Notes: generated by a model from the sequence alone, not told the origin. A DNA stretch of 64,000 nucleotides from Bacteroidia bacterium (GCA_016787785.1 JAEUTO010000006.1:248001-312000); one strand, 5' to 3'; shown: positions 8,986 to 17,626, counted from the first letter of the stretch. Made by a program: numbers and translations.

Positions 8986-8993
8986 TACTTTTG
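8986..8993 (+). promoter_or_regulatory. Predicted -7 box of the TonB-dependent receptor gene (TACTTTTG)
   Basis: Perfect TAnnTTTG match, 23 nt upstream of the ATG at 9017. No good -33 TTTG is seen at the usual distance. Confidence 0.55.
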
Positions 8994-9016
8994 ATAAAAA
9001 TTAAAGACAAATAATC

Positions 9017-11485
9017 ATGAAAATTAAACTAGTTGTATTAAGTCTAATTTGTTTATCAAATGTATTTTTTGCGCAGTTAACCCAAATCGTAAAGGGTAAG
9101 GTGGTAGATAAAGTTACCGGCATTGGTTTACCAGGAGCAATTGTTCAGTTAAAATCTGAAGCACTTAATTTAGTTGTAACTGCAAACAACGATGGGTATT
9201 TTAAATTACCGGGCGTTCCTGTTGGACGCCAGTCTTTTTTATTTACTTACACAGGCTATAAATCTGTTCCGGTAAGTGATGTAATTATAACTTCCGGAAA
9301 AGAAATGATTTTAAATATAGAGTTGGAAGAAAGTACCGTTGAAATTGATGAAGTAGTAGTAAAAGCATCTAATGATACAGATGTGGTAAACACAATGCAG
9401 TCGGTTAACATGAAGTCTTTTAGCATTGAAGAAACAGAACGTTATGCCGGCTCGCGACAAGATCCTGCACGTATGGCCCAAAATTTTGCCGGTGTGCAAG
9501 GTACAAACGATTCAAGAAATGATATAGTGATCAGAGGAAATAGTCCTGCAGGTTTGTTATGGCGTTTAGAGGATATTGATATTCCTAATCCCAATCACTT
9601 TGCGGTGGCGGGTTCTGCAGGAGGACCAACAGCAATCATCAATAACAAATATCTTTCAAACAGTGAATTTTATACGGGAGCATTTCCGGCAAATTATGGT
9701 AATGCTTTAGGTGGCGTGTTCGATCTTAAAATGCGAAACGGAAATAACGAAAAGCACGAACGCACTTTTCAATTTGGTATTTTAGGAACAGAACTTTCAT
9801 TAGAAGGACCAATTAATAAATCAAAAGGAAGCAGTTATTTAATTAATTACAGGTACTCTACATTAAACATGTTGTCGTTCTTAAATATTAGATTAGGTAC
9901 AAGTGCTGTGCCCGAATACCAGGATGGGGCTTTTAGATTCAATTTTCCAACTAAAAAAGCAGGTGTGTTTTCTTTTAGTGGTATTGGCGGAGCAAGTACT
10001 ATTAAAATTGTTTTAAGCAAACTAACTACAAGGCCAAAAGAATTGTATGGCGATCAAACCCGCGATCAATACTTTACTTCAAAAATGGGTTTCACGACAA
10101 TAAATAACGTATACGCTTTAAATAGCAGAACGGTTATGAAGACCAGTCTTGCTCATGGCGCACAGGTATTAGACGTTGATCATTATTTAGTTTTAAGGGA
10201 TGATAATTTCAAACCAAACGATACTATTCCGCAAATTTTAGGGTATGATTTTTATGAAGGAAAAACAACATTGGCCTGGTACATTAAAAGCAAATTAAAT
10301 CCTAAAAATAGTGTGAAGGCAGGTTTTTTTGCTAACCGTATTGATGTTGATTTTTTTGATAAGGCAAAAATAAATTCTTTGTATGATACATTAGCTTTGC
10401 CAATAGAAAACAAAGCGTATAAAACAAGGATCAACTCTAAAGAAAGTTTTTATTTGATACAACCTTACGTTACATACGTTCATAAATTTAACGAGAAGCT
10501 GAGTGTAAATACAGGGATCTTTACCCAGTATCTTACTTTAAATAACAAATACACTATTGAGCCCCGCGCCAGTATACGTTACCAATTCAAACCCAATCAG
10601 GTGTTAAGTTTAGCTTATGGTTTACACAGTCAAATGCAATCAACCTACTTATATTTTGCAGTGCCGGATAGTATTGTTAACCCGGGAACAGATCCAAACA
10701 CTGGTGTTTTGGTTGCAAATACAAATAAAACCTTAACCAATAAAGATCTTGATTTTACTAAAAGTCAGCATTTGGTTTTTGGTTACGATTATTTTGCGAC
10801 AAAACATTTAAAATTTAAAACCGAATTGTATTACCAGTATTTATGGAATGTGCCTGTGTATGTTGTTCCTTCAAGTGTTTCTACACTTAACCGTGGTGCC
10901 ACGTTCAATCGTTTCTTTCCAATTTACACAATGGTTAACAGCGGAACCGGTTACAATTATGGATTAGAGTTTACGGTCGAAAAATTATTTCACAAACATT
11001 ACTTTTTTATGTTTAGTGGAAGTTTATATGATAGTAAATATACAGCCAGCAATGGTAAAACAGCAAACACCGATTTTAATGGAAATTATATGACCAATTT
11101 ATTGGCCGGTTATGAATTAAACGTTGGAAAGGATAAAAGAAATGCTTTAAGTTTTGGAGGTAAAATTACCTATGGCGGTGGCAAACGTTATTCGCCGGTA
11201 AACCTTGCTGCAAGTAATGCTGTAATGGATGTTGTTGCTCAGGATGATAAGGTGAACACCTTGCAATTTGCACCGTATAACCGTTTAGACCTAAAGATCG
11301 CCTACAAAATAAATGGCAGAAGAGTGGCTACAGAAATTGCTTTAGACCTTGTAAATGTTTTAGCAACCAAAAATATTCTGGCACTGAGTTATGCTCCGGA
11401 TCCTGCTGATATCAACGCCGATCCTTTGATCAAAAACTACCAATTAGGGTTTTTGCCTTTATTTTATGTAAAGTTTGATTTTTAG
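9017..11485 (+). CDS. TonB-dependent outer-membrane receptor
   Basis: Outer-membrane beta-barrel importer powered by TonB. The 822-residue protein has a signal peptide (1-19, ending FFAQ), a carboxypeptidase-regulatory-like domain (about 25-110, KGKVVDKVTGIGLPGAIVQL), a plug domain (about 125-245, with NDIVIRGNSPAGLLWRLEDI) and a barrel to the C-terminal aromatic residue (YVKFDF). It has no SusD-like partner next door, so it is not part of a typical polysaccharide-utilisation locus; the substrate is unknown. Related proteins in Bacteroidota are often annotated simply as carboxypeptidase-like-domain receptors. A hairpin follows the stop codon directly. Confidence 0.9.
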   Translation: MKIKLVVLSLICLSNVFFAQLTQIVKGKVVDKVTGIGLPGAIVQLKSEALNLVVTANNDGYFKLPGVPVGRQSFLFTYTGYKSVPVSDVIITSGKEMILNIELEESTVEIDEVVVKASNDTDVVNTMQSVNMKSFSIEETERYAGSRQDPARMAQNFAGVQGTNDSRNDIVIRGNSPAGLLWRLEDIDIPNPNHFAVAGSAGGPTAIINNKYLSNSEFYTGAFPANYGNALGGVFDLKMRNGNNEKHERTFQFGILGTELSLEGPINKSKGSSYLINYRYSTLNMLSFLNIRLGTSAVPEYQDGAFRFNFPTKKAGVFSFSGIGGASTIKIVLSKLTTRPKELYGDQTRDQYFTSKMGFTTINNVYALNSRTVMKTSLAHGAQVLDVDHYLVLRDDNFKPNDTIPQILGYDFYEGKTTLAWYIKSKLNPKNSVKAGFFANRIDVDFFDKAKINSLYDTLALPIENKAYKTRINSKESFYLIQPYVTYVHKFNEKLSVNTGIFTQYLTLNNKYTIEPRASIRYQFKPNQVLSLAYGLHSQMQSTYLYFAVPDSIVNPGTDPNTGVLVANTNKTLTNKDLDFTKSQHLVFGYDYFATKHLKFKTELYYQYLWNVPVYVVPSSVSTLNRGATFNRFFPIYTMVNSGTGYNYGLEFTVEKLFHKHYFFMFSGSLYDSKYTASNGKTANTDFNGNYMTNLLAGYELNVGKDKRNALSFGGKITYGGGKRYSPVNLAASNAVMDVVAQDDKVNTLQFAPYNRLDLKIAYKINGRRVATEIALDLVNVLATKNILALSYAPDPADINADPLIKNYQLGFLPLFYVKFDF

Positions 11486-11489
11486 ATTG

Positions 11490-11508
11490 CTCGCAGCAAC
11501 GCTGCGAG
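11490..11508 (+). terminator. Hairpin after the TonB-dependent receptor gene
   Basis: Perfect 8-bp GC-rich stem CTCGCAGC / GCTGCGAG with loop AAC, 4 bp after the stop codon. The T-run follows about 10 nt later (from 11519), so termination is plausible rather than certain. Confidence 0.55.
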
Positions 11509-11526
11509 GTTCGTGTAATTTTTTTT

Positions 11527-11624
11527 GCCACTGATTTCACAAATTGCACTAACCTTATTCTGATTATACTAATTAAGAAAAGAATGGTAAAAAATTAATT
11601 GGTGAAATTAGTGTAATTGGTGGC
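11527..11624. repeat. 98-bp element with imperfect inverted arms GCCAC...GTGGC
   Basis: Left arm GCCACTGATTTCACAAATTG begins at 11527 and right arm CAATT...GGTGGC ends at 11624. The right arm read in reverse complement begins GCCACCAATTACACTAATTT. About three quarters of 23-25 positions agree. There is no reading frame. The right arm overlaps the predicted -33 TTG (11617-11619) of the next gene. Confidence 0.5.
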
Positions 11625-11650
11625 TATTATCTTTCAAAATCGTAATTTTG
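11617..11650 (+). promoter_or_regulatory. Predicted promoter of the saccharopine dehydrogenase-like gene
   Basis: TTG (11617-11619), 23-nt spacer, then TAATTTTG (11643-11650), a perfect -7 match. The ATG is 7 nt after the -7 box, so the transcript would have only 2-3 leader bases. Confidence 0.6.
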
Positions 11651-11657
11651 TTCTTGT

Positions 11658-12989
11658 ATGGTTAAAATTTTAATAATAGGGGCAGGTCGCTCTACTGTTT
11701 CGCTAATAGATTATTTGTTAAGGAATTCTTCTGTTCACGATTGGAAAATTACTGTTGCTGATGTTGACATAAAACTGGCGCAGGAAAAAGTTGGTAACCA
11801 CCAAAATGGAAAAGCAATTAGTTTTGATATAAAGAATGAAGAAAAGCGCAGGTTGGTAATTTTAGAACATGATCTTGTTATATCCATGCTTCCTGCATTT
11901 ATGCATGGCGATGTGGCAAGGGATTGTGTAGAGTTTGGAAAGCATCTGGCAACGGCGAGTTACGTAAGCGCCGATATGAAAGCCCTGGATAATGAAGCGA
12001 AGAAAAAAAACATAATACTTTTAAACGAGTGCGGACTTGATCCGGGCATTGATCACGCTAGCGCCATGAAATTAATTGATGAAATTAAGAGCGAGGGTGG
12101 CGATATAATTTCGTTTAAATCCTATTGCGGCGGATTAGTTGCTCCGGAAAGTAACGATAACCCATGGGGCTATAAATTCAGTTGGAACCCACGTAATGTT
12201 ATTTTAGCAGGGCAGGGCACAGCGCAATATTTGCACGAAGGCACATTAAAATTTATTCCATACAACCGTTTGTTTACACAAACTGATGTTATTGAAATGG
12301 ACGGTTATGGAAAATTTGATGCCTATGCCAACCGTGATAGTATAAGCTACATTGAATCTTACGGACTTGAAAATATTAAGACCATGGTACGAGGAACGCT
12401 TCGCCAGCACGGTTACTGTAAAGCCTGGAATGTATTTGTGAAATTAGGTTTAACAGACGATTCTTCTAAAATTACCCACGCAAATAACTTAACGTATACT
12501 TCTTTGCTTAGTTCTTTTTTACCTTCAGGCAAAGGTAATTTAAAAGACAGGTTAAAAGAATTTATGGGTACAGCCTGGGATGCCGAGATAGAAAAACAAA
12601 TGGATTATTTGGAATTATTCTCTGATAAAAAGATCGAAGTTGCCGAAGGAACACCTGCACAATTATTACAGGCTCTATTGGAAGAGAAATGGAAATTAAA
12701 ACCAAATGATAAAGATATGATCGTTATGCAGCATCAATTTGAATATGCATTGCCGGGAAAAAATGTACAAAAATTAAATTCATCTTTAGTTGTAATTGGC
12801 GAAGACGAAAATCACACAGGAATGGCACTAACGGTTGGTTTACCATTAGCAATTACCGTTAAGAATTTTTTGACAAAGCAATTTAATTTAAGTGGCGTAC
12901 AGATACCAACAAAAAAAGAGATCTATCTGCCTTTATTAAAAGAACTCGAAGAAAATAAAATAGTCTTCACCGAAAAAACAAGCGCATAA
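11658..12989 (+). CDS. Saccharopine dehydrogenase-family oxidoreductase
   Basis: NAD(P)-dependent oxidoreductase of the saccharopine dehydrogenase / lysine-ketoglutarate reductase family. The 443-residue protein begins with the Rossmann motif ILIIGAGRSTVSLIDYL (4-20) and contains LNECGLDPGIDHASAMK (about 120-136), characteristic of the saccharopine dehydrogenase C-terminal catalytic domain. The best functional guess is the glutamate-forming saccharopine step of lysine metabolism, but related enzymes act on other amino-acid conjugates and there is no lysine gene next to it. It ends in a bidirectional terminator shared with the convergent gene. Confidence 0.82.
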   Translation: MVKILIIGAGRSTVSLIDYLLRNSSVHDWKITVADVDIKLAQEKVGNHQNGKAISFDIKNEEKRRLVILEHDLVISMLPAFMHGDVARDCVEFGKHLATASYVSADMKALDNEAKKKNIILLNECGLDPGIDHASAMKLIDEIKSEGGDIISFKSYCGGLVAPESNDNPWGYKFSWNPRNVILAGQGTAQYLHEGTLKFIPYNRLFTQTDVIEMDGYGKFDAYANRDSISYIESYGLENIKTMVRGTLRQHGYCKAWNVFVKLGLTDDSSKITHANNLTYTSLLSSFLPSGKGNLKDRLKEFMGTAWDAEIEKQMDYLELFSDKKIEVAEGTPAQLLQALLEEKWKLKPNDKDMIVMQHQFEYALPGKNVQKLNSSLVVIGEDENHTGMALTVGLPLAITVKNFLTKQFNLSGVQIPTKKEIYLPLLKELEENKIVFTEKTSA

Positions 12990-13022
12990 AAAAAGCCCTT
13001 CAGGTGTGAAGGGCTTTTTATT
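12988..13022. terminator. Bidirectional terminator
   Basis: Stem AAAAAGCCCTTC / GAAGGGCTTTTT with a 6-nt loop and A/T runs on both sides, placed between two convergent genes. Confidence 0.9.
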
Positions 13023-13038
13023 TTTAATAGTTGTATGA

Positions 13039-13740
13039 TTATTTTTCGCCTTGTGCAGCTTTCATTTTATCGGTCCACTCTTTATAGGTCATCATTTTGT
13101 AACCTTCCGTGCTTACGTTAAAGATAGCATCATCAATGGGTGTTGTAAGAACTTCAGTTGCAGTAATTAAGATCTTCATATCCAATCCTTGCTGGCTTTG
13201 GCTCATTTCAAATTCAAGCGGACAACCTTTAAGTTCGCCAATATCCATTGGCAATCCTCTGCCACCGGATTTTTTTGCTTTTGGCGTATAATTAATTTTA
13301 TCAGTTACCCAAACAGTCAGCTTATCTTCTTTTTTATCTTTATTAACGCTGGTTAAAATAACTTTTGTGCATTCGTAACCTGCAATCGTTTTTTTATCTT
13401 TTGTATATTCTATTTTTGGTTTTGGTTCGGCTTTTTCAGCTTTACTTGCAGCGTCTAATTCTTCTTTGGTTGCTGTAAAGCCCGATTTATTTCCCATTTG
13501 TTCTGAGATAGAAGTCAGTTTTTTTCCATCAAATGAACTAACAGACGTTATCATCATACTGCTTATCTCATCCCTGTATTTATCACCTTTTACATAATTT
13601 ATAATATCCTGTTCGCCAAAACCTGCATACTCAGGCGGTAAACCTTCAATTTTCATGCTCATTTTAACGGTGTAATTATCCTGGGCAATTGCACATGCTG
13701 TAATAAATAATAATGCAGCCGACGTGATTATTTTTTTCAT
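13039..13740 (-). CDS. Secreted DUF4412/GLPGLI-like protein
   Basis: Function unknown. From the ATG at 13740 (MKKIITSAALLFITACAIAQ) the product is 233 residues with a clear signal peptide cut after AIAQ. A longer in-frame start at 13788 is unlikely because the only good -7 box (TATATTTG, 13774-13781 minus) lies inside that extension. The body has the pattern KKTIAGYECTKVILTS followed by TVWVTDKI, which resembles DUF4412/GLPGLI periplasmic proteins of Bacteroidota. A Gly-rich GGRGLPMDIG stretch follows. It lies next to two lipoproteins with a similar GLKAHK...WYTK core, so the three may be distant relatives. Confidence 0.65.
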   Translation of the reverse strand: MKKIITSAALLFITACAIAQDNYTVKMSMKIEGLPPEYAGFGEQDIINYVKGDKYRDEISSMMITSVSSFDGKKLTSISEQMGNKSGFTATKEELDAASKAEKAEPKPKIEYTKDKKTIAGYECTKVILTSVNKDKKEDKLTVWVTDKINYTPKAKKSGGRGLPMDIGELKGCPLEFEMSQSQQGLDMKILITATEVLTTPIDDAIFNVSTEGYKMMTYKEWTDKMKAAQGEK

Positions 13741-13838
13741 CTTGTTAAGTTTTAATTTTGTCATTATTCTATCCAAATATAGTACCAAGTTAAAAATAAT
13801 TTGGTGTTAAATTTATGTAAAAGTATGAAAGGAAATTA

Positions 13839-14519
13839 TTATTGAAGGTTGGCAAAAAATTTGGCCATTTCTTCTTTTGAAACGATCTTCATTGATGCAG
13901 GTATCTCAAAGGTATTATCAGGCACTTCAACCTTACTTAATTTTTTAGCAATAAAATGCATCTCCAGGCCCATTTTTTTAACGCGGTAATCTAGCAACAC
14001 ACCTTTAACCTGTGCGTATGGGTTTAAAACGTTACAATCTTCCATTCCCAGATCCTTCGTATACCAGGCATCAAAAGTTACAGTAGGATTGTTCGCCATG
14101 GTTACTTTAAGTTTATGCGCTTTTAATCCTACTATCTTTTTGGTTTCCTTCGTCTCTTCTATCTTTAAAGCAAAATCAAGGTTATCGGTAATAATATCTT
14201 TCTCGTTCTCGATACAGGCTTGTTTAATATCCATGAACTTAACGGTTTGCGCAACTGTCTTTGCTTTTGTATCGCCAATAATAGCCGTGTTAAACATTCC
14301 CATTGTACTCATTTCAATGGCAAATTTTTCTTTTTTGTATTTTAATGTAGCCGAACTTGGCGCTAAACCATATAAGGGATGTTGCTCGTCAATTGCCTTT
14401 GTATCAAATTCAATAATACCTTCTTCGTTCCCGCCCGTTTTATCGGGTCCGCACGAAGCAAAAAATAAAACTGCTGCTAAAACAGTTAGGTACTTAGATA
14501 TAAATTTAAATGCGGTCAA
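13839..14519 (-). CDS. Lipoprotein of unknown function, copy 1 of a tandem pair
   Basis: 226 residues with a lipoprotein signal (ending FFASC, Cys about 23), so probably anchored in a membrane facing the periplasm. The mature part matches the next gene (14653-15327) along its whole length at roughly three quarters identity by eye, with shared blocks such as HPLYGLAP, KYKKEKFA, MGMFNT and DAWYTK. No catalytic motif is seen. The only non-ATG start that keeps the signal peptide is TTG at 14519. It aligns with the GTG of the paralog, but it also overlaps a TAATTTTG box (14517-14524), so start and promoter here are uncertain. Confidence 0.7.
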   Translation of the reverse strand: MTAFKFISKYLTVLAAVLFFASCGPDKTGGNEEGIIEFDTKAIDEQHPLYGLAPSSATLKYKKEKFAIEMSTMGMFNTAIIGDTKAKTVAQTVKFMDIKQACIENEKDIITDNLDFALKIEETKETKKIVGLKAHKLKVTMANNPTVTFDAWYTKDLGMEDCNVLNPYAQVKGVLLDYRVKKMGLEMHFIAKKLSKVEVPDNTFEIPASMKIVSKEEMAKFFANLQ

Positions 14520-14652
14520 AATTATAGTCGGCTAATGTATAAAATATAATTAAGATTAAAAATAAAAGCTTTTCTTTTCCGTAAGGTTTTGAACTAAAAA
14601 ACAGGAGGTTTTAGCAGTTAGCAATTTACAGGTAATTGTTGCCGGCATTAAT

Positions 14653-15327
14653 TTAATTGGAGAAAACCTTTGCCAATTCTTCCTTGCAAACCAATTTCAT
14701 AGAGGAAGGGATCTCAAAGGTGGTTTCAGAAACTTCTACCTGTTTGCGGGAGGTGGCCACAAAATGCATTTCCATACCCATTTTCTTTACCCTGTAATCT
14801 AGTAAAACCCCCTTAATTTGAGCGTAAGGGTTAAGACTGTTACAATCTTCCATACCCAATTCTTTGGTGTACCAGGCGTCAAAAGTAACGGTAGGATCGT
14901 TGGCCATGGTTACCTTTATTTTATGGGCTTTAAGGCCAATGATCTTTTTGGTTTCGTTGGTTTCTTCGATCTTTAAAACAAAATTAAGGTTATCGGCTAC
15001 TATATCTTTTTCATTCTCTACACATGCCTGCCTTATGTCGAGAAACTTAACGGTTTGGGTAACTGTCTTGGCCTTAATATCACCAATAATTGAAGTATTG
15101 AACATGCCCATAGAGCTCATTTCCAGGGCAAATTTCTCTTTTTTATATTTTAAAGTGGCAGAATTGGGTGCCAGGCCGTACAAAGGGTGTTTTTCGTCAA
15201 CCGCAGCGGCGGAAAACTCTATTATCCCTTCTTCGTCCGAGGCAGCTGTTTCGCTTTGTTTACAAGAGCTTACTATCACCGCAACGAGTAGTAAAAAAGA
15301 TCTAACTATAATTTTTTTTGTGAACAC
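14653..15327 (-). CDS. Lipoprotein of unknown function, copy 2 of a tandem pair
   Basis: 224 residues starting at GTG 15327, with a lipoprotein signal ending IVSSC (Cys about 22). The mature domain is the paralog of 13839-14519; signal peptides differ much more than mature domains. The conserved GLKAHKIKVTMAN and FDAWYTKELGMEDCN segments resemble the core of DUF4412-like proteins, which suggests a beta-rich periplasmic fold. The two genes are separated by 133 bp, which holds no third copy. Function is unknown. Confidence 0.7.
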   Translation of the reverse strand: MFTKKIIVRSFLLLVAVIVSSCKQSETAASDEEGIIEFSAAAVDEKHPLYGLAPNSATLKYKKEKFALEMSSMGMFNTSIIGDIKAKTVTQTVKFLDIRQACVENEKDIVADNLNFVLKIEETNETKKIIGLKAHKIKVTMANDPTVTFDAWYTKELGMEDCNSLNPYAQIKGVLLDYRVKKMGMEMHFVATSRKQVEVSETTFEIPSSMKLVCKEELAKVFSN

Positions 15328-15364
15328 TAATTATAATGACAATATATGAATTAAAATTTAATAA

Positions 15365-15399
15365 AAAAATAAAAGCCACCCTTTTGGAGGATAGCTTTT
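15365..15399 (-). terminator. Terminator of the 125-residue lipoprotein gene
   Basis: Imperfect stem AAAAGCCACCC / GGAGGATAGCTTTT, followed on the minus strand by TTTTATTTTTTT. Confidence 0.6.
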
Positions 15400-15424
15400 C
15401 AGGATAATTATAAAGGAATTTACT

Positions 15425-15802
15425 TTATTTTAAAGTAACAGTCTTTTCAGCTCCTTTACCTTCTTCAAGCTTAATTATACCTGTACCAACAAGGGTACGG
15501 GTGCTTGGCGATGGTAAAATTACAGTAGCCCTAATATCGTAAATAGCAGGTAATTTAAAGGTAAATTTAACCTGTCCACCCGCATCGGTCGTAGCGTTTG
15601 CTTTAAGATCGGCGGTAACCGTTCCCCCGCTTGATGTTTTAATAGTAGCATATAAAAGTACGTTTGCATTATTAACAGGCACGCCTAAAGAATCGACACA
15701 GTTTACAGTAGCCTTACAATCTGTGTTTTTAACACAAGATGTAGTAGTTAAAAGGAATGTCGAGATCAAAAATCCGGCAAGAATTATTGCAATTGGTTTC
15801 AT
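15425..15802 (-). CDS. Small lipoprotein with a carboxypeptidase-regulatory-like domain
   Basis: 125 residues: signal peptide with lipobox (STFLLTTTSC, Cys 23) and a single beta-sandwich domain with the pattern VDSLGVPVNNANVLLY ... TTDAGGQVKFTF ... YDIRATV typical of transthyretin-like/carboxypeptidase-regulatory folds. Probably a surface or periplasmic binding/structural lipoprotein; no enzyme motif. A TATATTTG box at 15830-15837 (minus) lies 27 nt before the start and is divergent from the cyclophilin gene at 15853. Confidence 0.65.
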   Translation of the reverse strand: MKPIAIILAGFLISTFLLTTTSCVKNTDCKATVNCVDSLGVPVNNANVLLYATIKTSSGGTVTADLKANATTDAGGQVKFTFKLPAIYDIRATVILPSPSTRTLVGTGIIKLEEGKGAEKTVTLK

Positions 15803-15852
15803 AGTAAAATTATATAGATATTAGCTTAACAAATATAAGCAAAGTATTTTAA

Positions 15853-16683
15853 ATGAGAAAGATAATTGGCCTAATTTTTACCTTAAATGTGGTTTTAATT
15901 ACTGTAAATGCTCAAACTCTGAGTAAAGAAACCGTATTAATAGAAACTAACTACGGTAAAATGAAAATTAAATTATTTGAAGAAACCCCGCTTCACAAAG
16001 CTAATTTTTTAAAGTTAGTAAACGAAAAGGTATTCGATTCCCTTTTATTTCATAGGGTAATTAATAGCTTTATGATACAAGGTGGCGATCTTTTAAGTAA
16101 AAGAGCTAAACCCGGAGATTCTCTTGGTCATGGCGATATGGGCTATTCTATCCCGGCTGAGTTCAATCCCAAGATAATTCACAAAAAAGGCAGGCTTGCT
16201 GCCGCGCGCGAAAGCGATGATATAAACCCAAAATTCGAATCAAGCGCCTCGCAATTTTATATTGTGCAAGGTAAAAAAAGAACTATGGAAGAGCTTACAA
16301 AATATGAGGAAAGGATAAATAAGACCCGTTATATTAACTGTGCCAGAGCCTTTATGAAGACAGATGAGGGTAAAAAACTAAAGCAAACCTACGACCGTTT
16401 GAAGTTGGAGAATAAAGCCGATAGTGCCGCCTTTGTTAATGTACAAATAGAGGCTTTTATAATGACAGAGAACATGAAAGCCCCGGCCTATAAATTTAAC
16501 AAAGAACAAGTAGATACTTATACTACCGTTGGAGGAACACCTCACCTGGATGGCACTTACACGGTTTTTGGCGAGGTAATTGAGGGTATGGATGTTATAG
16601 ATAAGATAGCCGCTGCTAAAACCGATAAGCGTGACAGGCCTCTGCAGGATATAAGAATGAAAATTACGCTCTTAAAAAAATAA
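15853..16683 (+). CDS. Secreted cyclophilin-type peptidyl-prolyl isomerase
   Basis: Catalyses proline cis-trans isomerisation during folding of exported proteins. The 276-residue product has a signal peptide (1-20, ending VNAQ) and a cyclophilin fold with ETNYGKMKIKLFEETPLHKANF and FHRVINSFMIQGGD (catalytic Arg in FHRV, Gln/Gly of QGGD). A long charged helical insertion of about 70 residues (about 140-210) interrupts the domain before GGTPHLDGTYTVFGEVIEGMDV, a form common in Bacteroidota. Periplasmic location is inferred from the signal peptide. Confidence 0.9.
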   Translation: MRKIIGLIFTLNVVLITVNAQTLSKETVLIETNYGKMKIKLFEETPLHKANFLKLVNEKVFDSLLFHRVINSFMIQGGDLLSKRAKPGDSLGHGDMGYSIPAEFNPKIIHKKGRLAAARESDDINPKFESSASQFYIVQGKKRTMEELTKYEERINKTRYINCARAFMKTDEGKKLKQTYDRLKLENKADSAAFVNVQIEAFIMTENMKAPAYKFNKEQVDTYTTVGGTPHLDGTYTVFGEVIEGMDVIDKIAAAKTDKRDRPLQDIRMKITLLKK

Positions 16684-16708
16684 ATTAGCAATATCGATTA
16701 AACCTTTT

Positions 16709-16716
16709 TACCTTCG
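16709..16716 (+). promoter_or_regulatory. Predicted -7 box TACCTTCG
   Basis: TAnnTTCG variant, 25 nt before the ATG of the 153-residue secreted protein. The same TTCG variant recurs upstream of exbB and at 7175, 41214 and 43787. Confidence 0.45.
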
Positions 16717-16741
16717 ATAAGTCAAAAACAAAAATATAAAT

Positions 16742-17203
16742 ATGAAAAAAATAATTTTATCGCTTGCTTTGGTTACAGGTTTAACTATGGTAGGTAACGC
16801 ACAGGATGCAACAACTGCAACGCCGGTTAAAAAACAAGAAAATAAAAAAGATCTAACCCCTGAAGAGCGCGCAAAAAAAGGTGCAAATTGGGCAGAGAAA
16901 AAACTTGGCCTTAATGCCGATCAAAAATCGCAATGGGAAGTTGCAGCTTTAAAACGCATTATGGTAAATCAACGCCATCGTGAAACATTAAAAGGTGCTA
17001 CAACTCCTGAACAAAGAAAAGAACTGCACAAACAAGTTAAAGAAAACATGGATGCTTTTGACGTTAGCGTAAATGCTTTTTTAACACCTGAACAAAAAAC
17101 AAAATACGAAGCAATTAAAAAACAAAAACAGGAAGCTCACCAGGCTAAAATTAAATCTGGTAAAGCAGCTGCCGATTCGGTAGATGATAATATTGAAGGA
17201 TAG
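16742..17203 (+). CDS. Small secreted helical protein (Spy/CpxP-like)
   Basis: 153 residues with a signal peptide (1-20, ending GNAQ). The rest is charged and almost entirely helical, with two LTxxQ-like motifs, LNADQKSQW and LTPEQKTKY. Those motifs and the size suggest a Spy/CpxP-like periplasmic chaperone or sensor fold; identity is not certain. It ends in a very strong terminator. Confidence 0.6.
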   Translation: MKKIILSLALVTGLTMVGNAQDATTATPVKKQENKKDLTPEERAKKGANWAEKKLGLNADQKSQWEVAALKRIMVNQRHRETLKGATTPEQRKELHKQVKENMDAFDVSVNAFLTPEQKTKYEAIKKQKQEAHQAKIKSGKAAADSVDDNIEG

Positions 17204-17217
17204 AATTTAACATAAAC

Positions 17218-17251
17218 AAAAAACCCCTTTCGTTAACGAAAGGGGTTTTTT
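17218..17251. terminator. Bidirectional terminator
   Basis: Perfect 13-bp inverted repeat AACCCCTTTCGTT / AACGAAAGGGGTT with flanking A and T runs, between convergent genes. Confidence 0.93.
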
Positions 17252-17252
17252 G

Positions 17253-17603
17253 TTATAAAGCTTTTTTTGCTTCTGCAATTGTGCTTTTTGAATTGCCAAC
17301 AAATAATTTGTCCTTTATCAAAATTACGGGTCGTTTTAAAAATGTATATTCTTCTAAAATATATTTTTTCATTTCAGCTTCAGTAAGCGTTCGTTCGTTT
17401 AGTTTTAATGCTCTGTATTTGAGCGCAATTTTACTAAATAAAGCCTCATAAGAACCTGCTCTTTTCTTTAAGTCTTCTAGTTGCGCAGTAGTTATTTTTT
17501 CGGTCTTAATATCCTGAAACTCGAACCCCTTTTCTTTAAGTCCAAGTTCGCCAATAATTCGTGCGCAGGTGCTGCAAGTAGCGAGATAAAATATTTTTTT
17601 CAT
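17253..17603 (-). CDS. ArsC/Spx-family thioredoxin-fold protein
   Basis: 116 residues, normal for the ArsC/Spx/YffB family. The N-terminal motif LATCSTCARII gives a CxxC pair (Cys 10 and 13), and FLKRPVILIKDKLFVGN near the end is the family RP-cis-Pro segment. Such proteins reduce arsenate or act as redox-linked regulators; without other arsenic genes next to it, arsenate reduction is not supported by context. It is divergent from the TPR-CHAT gene with only 23 bp between the starts. Confidence 0.8.
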   Translation of the reverse strand: MKKIFYLATCSTCARIIGELGLKEKGFEFQDIKTEKITTAQLEDLKKRAGSYEALFSKIALKYRALKLNERTLTEAEMKKYILEEYTFLKRPVILIKDKLFVGNSKSTIAEAKKAL

Positions 17604-17614
17604 AAAAGTTTGGT

Positions 17615-17622
17615 TAAATTTG
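17615..17622 (+). promoter_or_regulatory. Predicted -7 box of the TPR-CHAT gene (TAAATTTG)
   Basis: Perfect TAnnTTTG that ends 4 nt before the GTG start at 17627, so transcription would begin at or next to the start codon. It lies in the 23-bp gap between divergent starts. Confidence 0.55.
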
Positions 17623-17626
17623 ATAC

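Noticed and set aside
9017-11485. SusC-like polysaccharide-utilisation locus
   Set aside because: There is no SusD homolog or glycoside hydrolase nearby, and the protein is shorter than typical SusC (about 1000 residues).
17253-17603. Arsenic resistance determinant
   Set aside because: The CxxC form and context (no arsR, acr3 or arsB) fit the general ArsC/Spx family rather than a dedicated arsenate reductase.
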